A stretch of 64,000 nucleotides of DNA from Anthoceros angustus (GCA_010909165.1 VJWM01000126.1:496001-560000); one strand, 5' to 3'. Shown: positions 9,514 to 21,502, counted from the stretch's first letter. A program made the numbers and translations. The notes: generated by a model from the sequence alone, not told the origin.

Positions 9514-12063
9514 TAACTTTTCCCTTATGTAGTGATACTCAACAGCTATATGTTTAGTTCTAGAATGAAAACAGGATTTCGTGCAAGTGCAATGGCACCA
9601 CGCTATCACTAAACAAGATGTAGGCTTAAGTTGAGGATGGTGAAGTTCACTCAAAACTAACTGGACCACACTATGTCTTTAGAACCGAGGTTAGCACTGC
9701 ATCGTATTCGATTGACAAAGCTATAGTAGGTTGTTTCTTACTTGACCAGGATATTGGTGCTCCTCCCAAGAGTAATACATACAATCTGATTTCGTGTGTC
9801 GGGGTCACAAAGATAGTCGGCATCGATATGCCGTTAGAGTTAATGTGTTGATAGCTGGTGTATGCTTGAACATCAGTCCTGTGTACATAGTGCCTTTAAG
9901 GTATCTAAATATACGCTTAATGGACATCCGTGCTCACGCCGTGTTCTCCAAGAATTGTGAGGTGACTTCAAAAGATATATCCGGTCTCGTAAAATTGCAT
10001 AAATATATTAGAGTGCCAACATGTATGGAATCGACATTTCTAGCTTTTCTTCATTTTGGGACTCATATCCGAGGTAAGCCTAACACCACTTGCAAAGGTG
10101 TGGGTGCAGCTTTGCATCCTCAAGTCCAAATTTAGCTAAACTCTCCTTAATATACTTGGTTTGAACTATACTTAGAGTCTTATTACCTCTATTTCGTATA
10201 ATATTAACACCAAGTGCATATGTCATTTCTCCTAGATCGGACATCTCAAATAGAGTCCTAAGCCATGCTTTAGTTTCGGCTAGGAGAGTGAGGGAGTTTG
10301 TTGCCATAAAAACATCATCAACATAAAGTAGAAGATAAAATATATCATTGCGGATATTAGGATGTACATACAAGCATCACCGGCTTTGCTTAAATCCTCT
10401 CCCAATAAGTTGTACATGTATGGTTAAATTCCAATTCTTGCCTGACTGCTTAAGGCCATACAAACCTTTGATGAGTCGGCATACCCAATCTTCTTTGCCT
10501 TTGACTTCGTAACCCTCGGGTTGTCTCATGTATATTTCCTCTTGCAGCGCCCATACAAATATGTTGTCTTAACATCCATCATGTGGAGTTCAAGATCATG
10601 TTGGGCACATAAGGCAAATATCATTCGAAGTGTGGCAAATTTGGCTCTTGGGGCATAAGTGGCCCAAGGTATGTAATCTAGACCAGAATTTGTGTAAACC
10701 TCGCTACTAGGCGTGCCTTATACCTTTCTATAGAACCATCTCCTTTTCTTTTAATTTTGAATACCCATTTGCTGGTTACTATCTTCCTACCCCTAGGTGG
10801 TTTGACCAATTCCATGTAGAGTTATTAACTAGGGAATTATATTCGAATCTACTACCTTCCATAAGTCTTTTCGGAGAAGAGAAAGCTTGTTTTAAGGTAA
10901 GAGGTTCTTCGGGTCTATAGTTGCCTTGTAGACCTTGAGAATAAAGTGATATAGGGGTATAGGATCATCAAAACAGCTAGGTATCCTAAAGGAGGTTCCT
11001 TCCAACTGCAGGACTGAGATAGTAGGTCGGGATCTAAGGTTGTACCTTTGTGCAGTGCATCATCCACGGAGGCGGGATCAGGATCTGCGGCTCCACAATG
11101 TCATCCTCCGAGGGTCATCAAACTCATCATCATGAGTGTCAAGCTGGCGCCTCTGGGATGTCAACATCGAGGTTGAGTTGTACGGTTGTGGAATAGATGC
11201 TAACTCCTCCTCCTCCGCATAATAGGTTCAACTAAAGGAACACGAGAAGCGGGAATGGGAAATGGAGTGAAATAATCAATTATCATCAAAATAAGAAGGG
11301 TCAATGGTCTCATCAAGAGGAGGACCAATATCAGCTCCTTTGGGGAAAAGAGGTAAGACTCATGAAAAGTAACACTCGCGTATAAAAGTTGCCTTGTAGA
11401 AGGGTTGAACAATTTGTACCCTTTGATACCTTGTGTAGCCAATGAAAAGTGTACTTAGCTTTGGGATCCAACTTCTTACGCAATGCTTTGGGAATAAAAA
11501 CATATGCGGGGATCCAAAAATTCAAGGTGGTCAATAGAAGGCTTCTTGCCAATGAATGCTTCATATGGAGTCATACCTTGAAGCTGATGTAGGCAATCGA
11601 TTCATGAGATAGGTTCTAGGAGGGCCTCGCCCAATAAGCCTTAGATAACTTAGCTTGTACCAATAAGCAACCTGTGATCTCTTGGGCGTAGATTCTTGTT
11701 CTCCACGCCATTTTGTTGAGGAGTGTAGACAAGCGTAAGTTGTTGAGCTATACCTTCACTCGACAAAATCCTCAAATTCAGATGTAAACTCTCCACCATT
11801 GTCAACGTAAGGTCTTGAGTTTGTGATCCAAGTCTCTCACCCCATTTCATGTAGTCCTTGAAGAAGTGAAAGGCATCACTCTTGTTTTTCGGGATGTAGG
11901 AAAAGACAAAGCGAGAAATCATCATGAAGGTCAAAAATATCTACTACCACTAAAGGAGGGTGTAGACAAGGGTCCACAATGTCATGTGCACTATCTCTAA
12001 AGGTGACTTGGCCCTTTGTGGAGATTTATTTTGAAAGGCTCTTGATGTCGTTTAGTGAGGACA
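9514..12063 (-). mobile_element. Ty1/copia coding fragment, unit 1
   Basis: Read on the minus strand from 12063 down, the order is: GAG-pre-integrase end (SPQRAKSPLEIVH, clearest in unit 2), integrase core (SRFVFSYIPKNKSDAFHFF, YTPQQNGVENKN), RT start (SKWVFKIKRKGDGSIERYKA, best seen in unit 2), RT catalytic YVDD in FYLLLYVDDVFMATNS (about 10290-10330), then RNase H ending RTKHIAVEYHYIREKLELRS. This domain order defines Ty1/copia. No LTR, primer-binding site or gag is seen. The fragment ends at the recombinase gene (CAGTTC|TAAC) on one side and at a fold-back palindrome on the other. Confidence 0.85.
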
Positions 12064-12134
12064 CAAGATTCACCAAGGTAGGTGTTCAACCTTTGCAAGG
12101 TTGAACACCTATAGCTACCTTGGTGCTAATCTTG
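12064..12134. repeat. fold-back palindrome at copia junction, unit 1
   Basis: Arms CAAGATT..CACCAAGG..GGTGTTCAACCTT and their inverse meet at a loop of about 3 nt. Combining this copy's 3' arm with unit 2's 5' arm gives an almost perfect hairpin of about 38 bp. Each copy has lost different bits of one arm. Confidence 0.8.
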
Positions 12135-12476
12135 AAAACTCAAGCGGCACGAAAGAGCAATAGGACATGCATTGGTGGAAAGGCAATAGAATCAAAAGAT
12201 TGATAATGGGGCTCGAGGGGTCTCCACCGCTACCCACGAAAAACCGTCGGGATCGATAGAAGTGATCTTATCTTCCCTTTATTACTTTCGAGTGAAAACT
12301 AATGTTTGTGTTTGATTATGTTATTACCTTACAGGAAGATGAAGAATTTCTTGAAGCCCTCGCTTCATCAACTTCCGCCAACTATGATAATGTTGGACAA
12401 GTTGTGCCAACAAAACAAGTGGTCGTGAAAATTATATTTTCAATTTCTACAATTATGATCAATTTTCCAAAATAAG
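12135..12476 (+). pseudogene. recombinase gene 3' tail, unit 1
   Basis: This matches the last part of the unit 3 gene: AAAGAGCAATAGGACATG, then a segment encoding a TSGRENYIFNFYN-like ending before TAA. It is separated from its 5' half by the copia fragment. Confidence 0.6.
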
Positions 12477-13016
12477 GTAAATATTTTGCTTAAGTATATG
12501 TGCCTCTATTACCGAATCGCTCAAGATGTCCTAGTTATATGCTTAATTTACATTGTTTTGTAGGTTTTAGTATTCCAATAATGGGGTCAATCTATTATGG
12601 TATTTACTCTATATTTTTAATTTTATTTCATACCATTCTAGATATATAGGTAACTTTGCAAAGAATAAATTTATTTGTCGGTTTCTTGTAAATCCTGGAT
12701 CCGCATGAATATTACTTAATGGAATATGTTTTACCGCCAAATTAGCGATTTTGGTCGGATTTCTAGTCAATGATCTTCTATTTAGATTTACCTAATATTC
12801 ACCTGGTTACCCATTTTTCCAACTCTGCTGTCCTGATTTCAACATTGATGGTGAAATATTTTCACCTATCAGTGCATATTTTCTATTCTATTGTAATAAA
12901 TTTGATCCTACTCAGCAAAATAATGATCTTCAATTTACCTCCTCCACCCTGGAAGAAAATCGAGCGAGCGCGTCGAGGCCCCATACGAGGCAGCGACTTT
13001 ACATACTGAAAGCAGA
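12477..13016. other. AT-rich spacer before U2 class B
   Basis: This non-coding 3' flank of the recombinase gene is repeated in units 2 and 3. A 79-codon plus-strand ORF is identical in units 1 and 2 but lost in unit 3 by a single-base change, so I do not call it a gene. Confidence 0.5.
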
Positions 13017-13139
13017 GTGTTTCCGCTCCACAAACGGTTACGCTTTCCCGCACCTCACGCTCCTTCCTGCAATATTAAATCCTCACGATCCCATCCAACT
13101 TTCAACATCCGATTTGAGTTTAATTTGGGGTCCCCGAGG

Positions 13140-13337
13140 TGGGGTGCGCCAGGCAATGGAAGTAGTGCAAGCCCAAAGCGACGCTCGAGAAGCCGTGGAA
13201 GCAAGCTACCACATAAAGCTCCTCGCCCCGAAAGAAATTAGATTCATATCATGTGGGTCGATGACCCACATATCAGATATTAAACTGATAAGAACAGATA
13301 CTACACTTGATCTTAGCCAAAAGGCCGAGAAAGGTAT
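13140..13337 (-). ncRNA. U2: U2 snRNA, class B copy 1 (no USE)
   Basis: The 5' end, GTAGTA element, stem-loop II and stem-loop IV loop are as in class A. It differs by ATATGTGGG for ATACGTGGG and TATGAATC for TATTAATC. Stem III changes to GAGGAGCT/GGCTTCTC, which can still pair through G-U wobbles. The TATA-like CATATAGA remains upstream, but sequence homology to class A stops beyond it. The USE is replaced by the flank that leads into the expansin remnant. It is probably a transcriptionally weak or silent copy. Confidence 0.8.
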
Positions 13338-13699
13338 ACCTTCCTTTCGCAAGTCAGGGTCTATATGGGCCAGAGGCGTTAGGGTGTATTATACACGCCG
13401 TCCATGACTCCTGGCGGGCGGGCCTGTAAAACGCCGCGCTCCTGTCCTGGCGGGATGGCGAAATTAAAAGCGAATGAAGCAAGTGTCTCGGAAGCAGGCG
13501 ACTGTACCATCCATATATCATCGCAACATTTGATTGGAGAACCCGTGCACGGCGCACGCAGGCAAGCTCGGTAGCAACCAAGATTTCTGGCAATCGCTCC
13601 TCGGAGTTCAGGAAGGCTGCTGTAAATCCATGGTATTTTGCCTCCTTCCTCAAGCCATCGTCTCCGGATCGTCTTCGTCGAAGTGTTTAACAGCTTCGT

Positions 13700-14531
13700 C
13701 CCCAGATAGATACAACTTTGAGCCTGCACAGAAATGGCCATGGTTCGGATTGCCATGCTCACGTGCTGCGGCTCACCCTTGACCCTGAGCGGAATTGTGC
13801 CGAGATGGGCTGGCCAGATGCGGGGAATGCTGCCAGGTGAAGTGCACCAACGACGGATGCAACGACACGCCCACCACTGTCGTGATGACGGATCAGTGCC
13901 CGGGTGGCGTGGGAAGCCCCATTTCGATCTCAGCGGCTCTGCATTCGGAAACCTCGCTGCCGCCGGCCGATCGTCTGACCTCGTCACGCTGGGCGGGTCC
14001 CGGCTGCTCCGGATACATCCCTGAGGCTGTAATGACAATGCAATGCTTCGAATAGACGATGGCATGGATGCGTTGCGCGCAGGGTGCCTTGCTCCTACGG
14101 TTCCCAGACTGTGGCATTCGACATGGACGCGAATTGCAATCCCAATTGGGTCGCCTTCGTGGTCGAGTTTCAAGCAGGCGATGGAGATCTCCACTCTGTC
14201 GAACTCAAGGTTAGGAAAAGCTATGCATGGTGTCTCGGTTTTGGACACTGTTGATTACTCTTGGATGGCATTGGCTTTCATGAGTTGAAACCAGCCACAA
14301 GATCTCACATGTGGTGAATGTTGGGGTGGCAGGATGCGTCTTCAGCTTGGCAGGCAGTGAGTCACAATTGGGGAGCCAACTGGCAATTCTTCGGGAGCCT
14401 TAACGGCCCCGTTTCTGTTCGGCTCAAATCCCTCCAATACTGCCGACCAAGTGCTGGTTGCCAAGGATGCCATTCCAGCTGACTGGACACCTGGCCACAC
14501 CTACCAATACCAAGACCAGTTTAGCTACTAG
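13700..14531 (+). pseudogene. beta-expansin-like remnant, copy E2
   Basis: This is a near-identical copy of E1. It shows ELCRDGLARCGECCQVKC (about 13793-13846), HFDLSGSAFGNLAAAG in a shifted frame, RVPCSYGSQTVAFDMDA and VVEFQAGDGDLHSVELK to 14209. The intron is 14210-14332 (GTTAGG...GGCAG). The last exon begins DASSAWQAVS and ends at TAG 14529-14531. The last exon has the same extra C as E1, so AIPADW falls out of frame. The break between CPGG and HFDLSG removes the conserved Cys region. The 300 bp upstream repeats in units 3 and 4 but shows no clear signal-peptide exon. A 289-codon antisense ORF here is a shadow. Confidence 0.8.
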
Positions 14532-15150
14532 GAAAATTTGATGCACCGCACATTTGGGGTCGGGTCCTGCATCCAGTGCGCCCACAATCAAAGCTTGGGT
14601 GCATTTGTACGTAGTGCTTTTCAAACTGTACTATTATTCTAAAATTACATTATTCTCACATTCCTGATTCTGTGTTTTGAGGGAAACAACAGCAACCCAT
14701 CTTCAACTTACCAGCAGTGTTACCAGTTTTTTTGACGGAAACACTAGCAAATTGGCTTCAAGTAATTTACGGGCCTGTCCAGCGGTTCAAGCTTATTGAA
14801 AGAATGATAATGACCCATCCAGCTTCACAAATGTTCCAAGTGTATCTCATCCTGCATTCGAGCTCGGGTATTCAGTAATGGACAAACAGAAGCCTCACAT
14901 CCGCCCAACTGTGAGTTCACACAAGGCTGTAGGGCTGTACCTGACCGAAACCTGAAGACTTCAGTGAAGGCTCGGATCTTGTGTCGGGTGCTCAGGCACA
15001 CTTCTTCTGATAACTGCAACGACATGCTGAACAGGAAAAGATTTGTTAGCAGTCCCACCAAAGAAACTAATGCCTGAAGGCAAGAATACGAATCAAGCGT
15101 TGTTTGAGGTTAGGAGGTTGCGGAACTCATGTTAGAAGAACCGCCGTAAT
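14532..15150. other. expansin 3' flank, unit 2
   Basis: This is the same non-coding flank as 822-1442. Nothing further is seen. Confidence 0.5.
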
Positions 15151-15300
15151 ATGTATGTACTGAAAGCAGAGTGTTTCCGCTCCACATACGGTTGGTTACG
15201 GTTTCCCGCACCTCCTGCTCCTTCCTGCAATATTAAATCCTCACGATCCAATCCAACTTTCAACGTCCGATTTGGGTTTAATTTGGGGTCCCCTGAGGGG

Positions 15301-15498
15301 TGGGGTGCGCCAGGCAATGGAAGTAGTGCAAGCCCAAAGCGACGCTCGAGGAGCCGTGGTAGCAAGCTACCACTTGAGGCTCCTCGCCCCGAGAGAAATT
15401 AGATTAATATCATGTGGGTCGATGACCCACGTATCAGATATTAAACTGATAAGAACAGATACTACACTTGATCTTAGCCAAAAGGCCGAGAAAGGTAT
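15301..15498 (-). ncRNA. U2: U2 snRNA, class A copy 2
   Basis: This is a U2 copy of about 198 nt with the canonical 5' end, GTAGTA, stem-loops II and III (GAGGAGCC/GGCTCCTC fully paired) and the stem IV loop TTGCACTACTTCCA. Its promoter elements are intact. It is one of the best candidates for an expressed U2 gene in the window. Confidence 0.9.
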
Positions 15499-15522
15499 AC
15501 CTCCCTCTCGCAGGTCAGGGTC

Positions 15523-15568
15523 TATATGGGCCAGAGGTGTTACGGTTTGTTCCCTACCGATATGGGGT
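15523..15568 (-). promoter_or_regulatory. USE + TATA of U2 copy A2
   Basis: USE ACCCCATATCG (minus strand, 15558-15568) and a TATA-like CATATAGA at 15523 onward have the same spacing to +1 as in copy A1. Confidence 0.75.
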
Positions 15569-16112
15569 AATACCCTATATGGTTATCGTTTCGTTTGACA
15601 CTAGCTGGTCTTGAGGTCCTCTCAACGCTTTGCTTCTATGTTTTTTCGTGGGTACCCAATAAGAAACCGTCTCCACTATCCTTCATCGCTAGTATGTAGT
15701 GGGCATCTGCTACATTTTGTTGTCTGCAAAATTGTTGCCATTGTTGCCATAGCTGCTCTGCTCACGGAGACCCGTCCCCACCCACAAATTTTCGGGAAGT
15801 GGAACTGGGCTCCTTACCGCTGCACCTAGAGGCTTGGTTGTTTGTCAAGGCTTGAATCCCCAAAGTGAGGTGGCGGGAGCTCCTCGTAGAATCCCTATAG
15901 ACACACCGATTTGTTCGGTCCACAACAACGGGTCCGATTGCCACACGGCCATCGTTTTGTTCGATATGGCCATCTTGATTGGGCCCTTATCTTTGCCCGT
16001 GCCTTTCCTGGGTTCTGTGAGCACGTCTCGACCATCTCAAGGATTACTTTACCCCAAAGGATCCCTCTAGGCGGTTCTGGGTGTTTCTTTTGGCGGAGGT
16101 GGCAAGGGAGAT

Positions 16113-16830
16113 CACTACTAGGAAAAGTATCCTTTTACAACGGATTTTACAGTGAGTTTTACAACACTTTTACAACGACCGTTGTAAAATTGTTGTAAAA
16201 CACCCTTAGTAATATCGTTGTAAACATCAAACGTCAAGCGTCAAACGTATATACTACATAAGCGTATCGTCCTTGCATATAGTATACGAGCATGGTATAT
16301 ACTGTAAATGGACCGTTGTAAATATTCTAAATCCTTGTAAAATTCTACCATTGTAAGTTATGTATGCCGTTGTAAATATAGATGGCCTTGTTATTGAAAC
16401 CATTGTAAATTGAGCCCTTGTAAAAACTTTGTACCATTGTAAACATCTCCACGAATTCAAACTATTATAAATAACAATAAATTAACCCATTACAAACTCC
16501 AATATTGTCAATAAAATATACCATTGTAAAACGTTTCCCGTCCAAATGCAAACCCTTGTAAAAAAATGTATACTATTGTAAATTCTACTGTTGTAAATAT
16601 TTCCCCCCAAAATTCAAATCGTTGTAGATAATTCAACCCATTGTGAATTACATTGTTGTAAAGAGTTTACGCCTTTGTAGATTTCTCCAAAATTCAAAAC
16701 ATTGTTAATAATTTAAACCAATATAAATTCTGACGTTGTAAATAATTTAGGTCATACTAAATAGTAAATACTAAATAGTAAATAGTAAATAGTAAATAGT
16801 AAATGGAAAAAGCCCATCCGAGGAGGGACA
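16113..16830. mobile_element. CACTA-type head, unit 2
   Basis: CACTACTAGGAAAAGTATCC is followed by dense TTGTAAA/TTTACAA motifs and a (TAAATAG)n tract at 16758-16804. It parallels the unit 1 head, with indels. Confidence 0.6.
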
Positions 16831-17654
16831 ATCGAAGGGGACCAGGGGTCGTGGAGAGGAGCAATCGAGCTCCCTACCTAAAGTCACCCTCACCCACAAT
16901 GTCATATGCGGGAAGAATAGCGCAAACCACGGAGGTAGAGGAAGATGTGTCACACGAGCATCGACTCTTCAATTCCATACTCTGCAGAATCAAGTCGTTC
17001 CACATAGTTAAAGCCTTCATCTTCTTCCCATTTGAGTGCTTCATTGAACCATCCAAGGCGGTGTCCACTCTCCTTCCAATATGCATTCAACTTCTTGACC
17101 ATGAACCAGTTTGGGCCAGAGCAATCTCGATGGGGCTCTTACCAAACCTACCTTCATACCGGGCCACAAAGACCTTTTGAACTCCATTGCCAAAATGAGC
17201 GAAAGGTTTGATCCTGTTTGTCGCATCCACCTTCTGCTGGGATGGGGCCACTATCCCGTCCCTCTTGTCACGTTCTCCTTCAAGAAAATCTGCTAGTGCT
17301 CCTCCTTCACAGATTTGGGCCTCACCTTCTTGACTCCATCCAAAAAGTTTCTAGCTTCTCTCCGCACATTGTTCCTCCAAAACTTTATGTTACTAGAGAA
17401 AAACTGCATCGCAATGGCATCCATAGTCCAAGGACCAGATATCAATCTGCGAATGTTAGATTCCACAAGGAGTCTCGTACCCTCAGTCTCATCCCAAAAG
17501 CTTTGTACCAATGAATTGCAAAAAAATCTCATGCTCCAGCAACACTGGTCTCTCATGTGCACCCAGGAATTGGTGTCATGCTTGATGAATCCTACAACGC
17601 AGAAAAAGCAATACGGCCATAGTTAGAATCTAACAATGAAACACTAACCACTCA

Positions 17655-17850
17655 AAGCTTGAACATCAAGCTTTGAATATTCAGCTTGAACATCAAGCTC
17701 AATATTCAGCTTGAATATCGAGCTTGAATATTCGACTTGAACATCAAGCTTTGAATATTCGTGCTTGAACAACATGTGTGAATATTCGTGCTTGAACAAC
17801 ATGTGTGAATATTCGACTTGAACATCAAGCTCAATATTCGAGCTTGAACA
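17655..17850. repeat. 27-bp GAATATTC minisatellite, unit 2
   Basis: This matches the unit 1 array but with units such as GAATATTCGTGCTTGAAC plus AACATGTGT. Several units are shortened, which breaks the frame kept open in unit 1. Confidence 0.85.
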
Positions 17851-18407
17851 TGCGATCTAAACAATAGGCCTGATGACACACTCCTATGGTACACTAGGAA
17901 CTACCCGTAGGAAAACAAGATGGTGGCACTCGAATCTCCTAGTGGAAAAAGAGAACAGAAATTAAATCAACTTACTTGACACAGGACATATATCCTCTTC
18001 GGGAATATCATACTCCACATCAAAATTTCTTCGACACTTCACAGGATGAAGGACAAGTTTATCGACATCTTTTGCACATCGCCTCCTTACATATCGCACC
18101 GCTTTAACCCTCTTGCTCACGGTCTTCTTCAATACTTGAGAATGGGGTCCTCGACCTCTTGGAAGGAGTGGAGCTTCCTTAGGTCCTTCATGAATCTCCT
18201 TGTCACAAGGGGAATCATTGCCATTGGCTTGACTATCACGCACTTCATACACCTCATCATAAGGCGTGACATTCAAATCTGGATGGACACAAGGGTTGTA
18301 AGGCATTGTACACAAGGCATAGACCCCAGAGGACCGCAGGCATGGTGGACAAGACGGGAATTATGGAATTCCCCACTGTAGGATCTAGTGGGAGGTCTCC
18401 CAGTAGA

Positions 18408-18439
18408 CATTATTTAGCAGGTCTACCTGCTAAATAATG
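18408..18439. repeat. perfect 15-nt inverted repeat
   Basis: CATTATTTAGCAGGT and ACCTGCTAAATAATG flank a 2-nt loop. Units 1 and 3 hold eroded versions. Confidence 0.85.
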
Positions 18440-20250
18440 TTTGCCTGGGGTGTCCTGCACCCTTGGCCTGCATCCCCAATCTCCACTAGCCCTAGCTGAG
18501 GGCATATGATGCCATGCTGGTGTGGATATCTTGCCATGAAGAGGATACCTGGCCATCTCAATGACCCACTCTGGCATTTCCTTCAATTTTTCACCCCTAG
18601 ATGCGTGTGCAGGCTTCAATTTTGATCGTGGCACCTCGTGGCACGGCGATCGTGGTACTCTGGACACCTCCGAGTCTTCTCTAGATGTTGGCAGCAGCGA
18701 TGCAAGGGGCTCACGCCTACATCTCGCTTGCCTCATCACGGCCCGCATCTCGCCAGGATGATATGCCGTGAAAATCGACATGGGCACCTTCCCATGCAAC
18801 GCAGCAGCAGTGCAGTGGGCGCCATCCCCATGTGCTGCAAGTGTAGAGGCGCAATCCCCATCCCCACGCACTGCAGGTGCAGCGACGCCATCTCTTTTAC
18901 TTGGCCCTTCGCCCCTACCTCTACACCTGCCACGAGAAGATTCCCTTGCCCCTTTCCCACCGGCCCCACGTTCAGGGTCCTCCTCCTCTACCACCCTCGA
19001 CGGTCCTGAATGATTCTTGCTGAAGAAACATAGGGAGCCTTCCCACAGTTGCCTCATCCTCGCACAATACTGCTAGTGCATTCGACGACATATTGGCTCT
19101 CAGATTCTACATCAGATAGCTCTTTCTCGAGAATGTGAGTTGCCTCCGTCCTTTTGGATTTGAGCTTGATCCATTTCTCCCTCAAGCTGTTGCACCACCC
19201 AACATTGTTTTTGCAGCCAACAAGTTCTGCTATTCACACCTCGAGTCCTCGAGCCCCATACCACCAATCGGCGCGATCGACAGCATCTCCACATATGAGG
19301 GCTGTTGTTGCCAAGCGTCTAATGTCATGCCTCCGCTTGAAATATCGGCTTCTTGTGTTTGGGCATCCGACGAATGAAGTTGTGAGTAGCGAGGCGACAC
19401 AAAATCAAGATATACACCATGCACGACAAGCAAGCAAGAAGCAAAGACAAAGGTGGAGTATTGTGTTGAAGTTCTAGTCTGCAACGTGACCTAGTCCTGC
19501 ACTGTATAGTGTCGCCACTATCCACGTTGTAAAACCCGGATCAGATGCACTCTTTACGATGAAGTGGCTACTATGAACCTAAAGGCAAAGACATGTCATT
19601 GAGGAAGACAAGGTAATGGCTACCTGGCCACGGGCGGGAATGCAACCGAGGAACTAGACCCCGCTCAAAGCTTTTGCGGGAAAAGACGGGTTCGGAACGC
19701 AGTTAGGTTTTAGCTGTCGGTTTTGTACAATGGTGGCAGTTGGAGAACTCTCGTGAAAAAAATGGTTGCTAGCATATACGGTACAAAGTATGCGAAGCAT
19801 TCAGTTTCTCGCTTGCAGGAATGACAACACTGGCAACGCAATTTTGTTTCTCTGTCTCAGCAAATCTTCGAAAGGCACAGACGGCTTCTGTACAATGCAG
19901 GACACTGTTATACACAGTCTAATGATGAAACTATTGCCAGTCGAAAACTTACAAGTCTTCCTTGCCAAGTTTGCTGACTGTTGTCATCTCGAATCCTCGA
20001 GAACAAGAACACGCAAACTGTAACGGCTAAGTATCGACCTAGGTAGATTGCAAAATCCTAAAAAGTGCAGCACATCACCATCAATGGTGCGGTTTCATTT
20101 GGTCTACTTGTGACTCATTTACTTTAGCTAACGCTCCAAGAACACAAAGTCCAAGTCGCAAGGCATAATTCCAAGAAAGCGGCATAACTTTGATAAAATT
20201 GCGGAAGAATGGAGTGCAAGTCGTTCGATTAAGATCCTCCACACTCTAGA

Positions 20251-20330
20251 CGGAGGAATCACCATGCCTCTGGTGAGAGCTCCAAGTTCGAGGAATCACC
20301 ACGCCTCCTTGTGAGAGCTCCAAGTTTAGT
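20251..20330. repeat. about 40-bp VNTR, unit 2
   Basis: Two units contain GGAATCACCACGCCTCC followed by TGAGAGCTCCAAGTT. Confidence 0.8.
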
Positions 20331-20384
20331 CGCGGAGGCGTGTCTGAATAGATTATTATTCCTAATCTAGTAGGTTTTCATATA

Positions 20385-20930
20385 GAGATGCATATAGTAT
20401 AGTGGACAAGGTCAAACACTTGGTCTCGAGTTCGAATATGATCTTGCGCATATGTCGAGACTTGTTCTAATAGATTGTTTCTCCTAATCAAATAGGGTTT
20501 CGTATGTATTGGTGTTCACGGGGTCGTCTCTGAGAGACATGTAAGTGTAAAATATTATTTCCAATTAAACACGTTTCCGCAAGGATGGTATTAGTCTGGT
20601 GGATAAGATCATGCACTGCAAATAAGAGTTTGAGGGTTCGATGGTATTAGTCTGGTGGATAAGATCATGCACTGCAAATAAGCGTTTGAGGGCAAAGAAC
20701 GCTTATTTGAGGGTTCGAGTTCTTTTCCGTACAGTCCATATGCTATGTTATGGCTCGAAACCCTATGTATGTACTTGGGTACCAATGTATGCTACTTGGG
20801 TATCTCAATACTACGATTACTTTTAATTTTTATGAATTATTGTATAGAGATGAAATTTTTATGAATTATTGTATAGAAATAAAAAATTATGAATTATTGT
20901 ATAGAGATGAAATTAGTGTTGTGGTTGGTG
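20385..20930 (+). mobile_element. tRNA-like SINE block, unit 2
   Basis: The first module has TAGTATAGTGG (A box) and GAGTTCGAATA (B box). The second has TAGTCTGGTGG (A box) and GGTTCGAGTTC (B box). About 55 bp of the second module (ATGGTATTAGTCTGGTGG onward) is tandemly duplicated at 20586-20700. Three direct repeats containing TATGAATTATTGTATAGA close the block. Confidence 0.55.
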
Positions 20931-20949
20931 TTATGTCCTATGTATGCGA

Positions 20950-21452
20950 TTGTTTTTCAAGGGGGTCTAGACCCCCCTTTCGAATCGCTCAAGTGTTAGG
21001 GGCTAGTTGCTTGTTGGCTATGGAGAAGCCCACCGGGTCCGCCCTATTGGAGTGAGAGGCTTTTGCGGCTTGTTAGTCGCAGCATAGCCATCTTGCTTCG
21101 GGAGCAATTCCAGGGGTACTTGAGTCCACACTAATTCGGCATCGCCGCTCCGGGGGGGTGTGAGTCTGTGGCTTTTGGAGTGGGGGCGATTATGGAGTCT
21201 CATCCTGATTGGCTCGCACTGCAGGTGGACGTCGAGAATGCTTTTAACACGGTCTCCGGGGTGGCCATTTTTGACGAGTTCAAGGACGTAGGTGGACATG
21301 TACAGCTTGCCAGTCTTATCCCTTTGGTTCACTCCTTCTGCGAGTCTTCTTCCAATCTCTACTATCAGCATGGGCCCGCGGTCGAGGGGGTTTCGGTGTT
21401 GGCCTTAGTAGCTGGCACAAGGCAGGGGGATCCATTGGGATTGTTTTGTTGA
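20950..21452 (+). pseudogene. non-LTR reverse transcriptase fragment, unit 2
   Basis: The frame 21168-21452 encodes AFGVGAIMESHPDWLALQ, DVENAFNTVSGVAIFDEF (RT motif A), LYYQHGPAVEGVSVLAL and AGTRQGDPLGL (motif B), then stops. This motif set is that of a non-LTR type reverse transcriptase found as repeats in some plant genomes. Motif C (Y/F-x-DD) and the C-terminal half are absent, so it is inactive. It lies immediately upstream of the recombinase ATG. Confidence 0.75.
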
Positions 21453-21502
21453 TGTTGTTTGCACGATTTGGAGTTTCTCTGACGCTTTTCTAGTTCCTGT
21501 AG

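Larger units (their letters stand above)
16950..19366 (-). pseudogene. unrecognised CACTA-associated gene, unit 2 copy
   Basis: The order is the same as in unit 1, with some longer open pieces. ATG at 19366 gives MPKHKKPIFQAEA. A 215-codon stretch (18410-19057) starts MRQLWEGSLCFFSKNHSG, passes through the Arg/Gly/Ser-rich segment and includes MPEWVIEMARYP. A 117-codon stretch (17962-18315) starts MCTMPYNPCVHPDLNVTPYD, contains VRYVRRRCAKDVDKLVLHP and ends EEDICPVSSK at a likely splice site. The C-terminal exons (LVESNIRRLISGPWTMDAIA, NNVRREARNFLDGVKKVRPK) lie at 17293-17562. The family is unknown. The many frame breaks differ from those in unit 1. Confidence 0.45.

Noticed and set aside
12770-13009. 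79-codon ORF shared by units 1 and 2
   Set aside because: A one-base difference closes it in unit 3, and composition is that of AT-rich spacer.
13338-13400. Functional promoter for class B U2
   Set aside because: A TATA-like motif remains, but no RTCCCACATCG-like USE is found at -60 to -80.
13379-14248. 289-codon minus-strand ORF across expansin E2
   Set aside because: It is antisense to the recognisable expansin exons, shows no domain, and recurs only because the copies are nearly identical.
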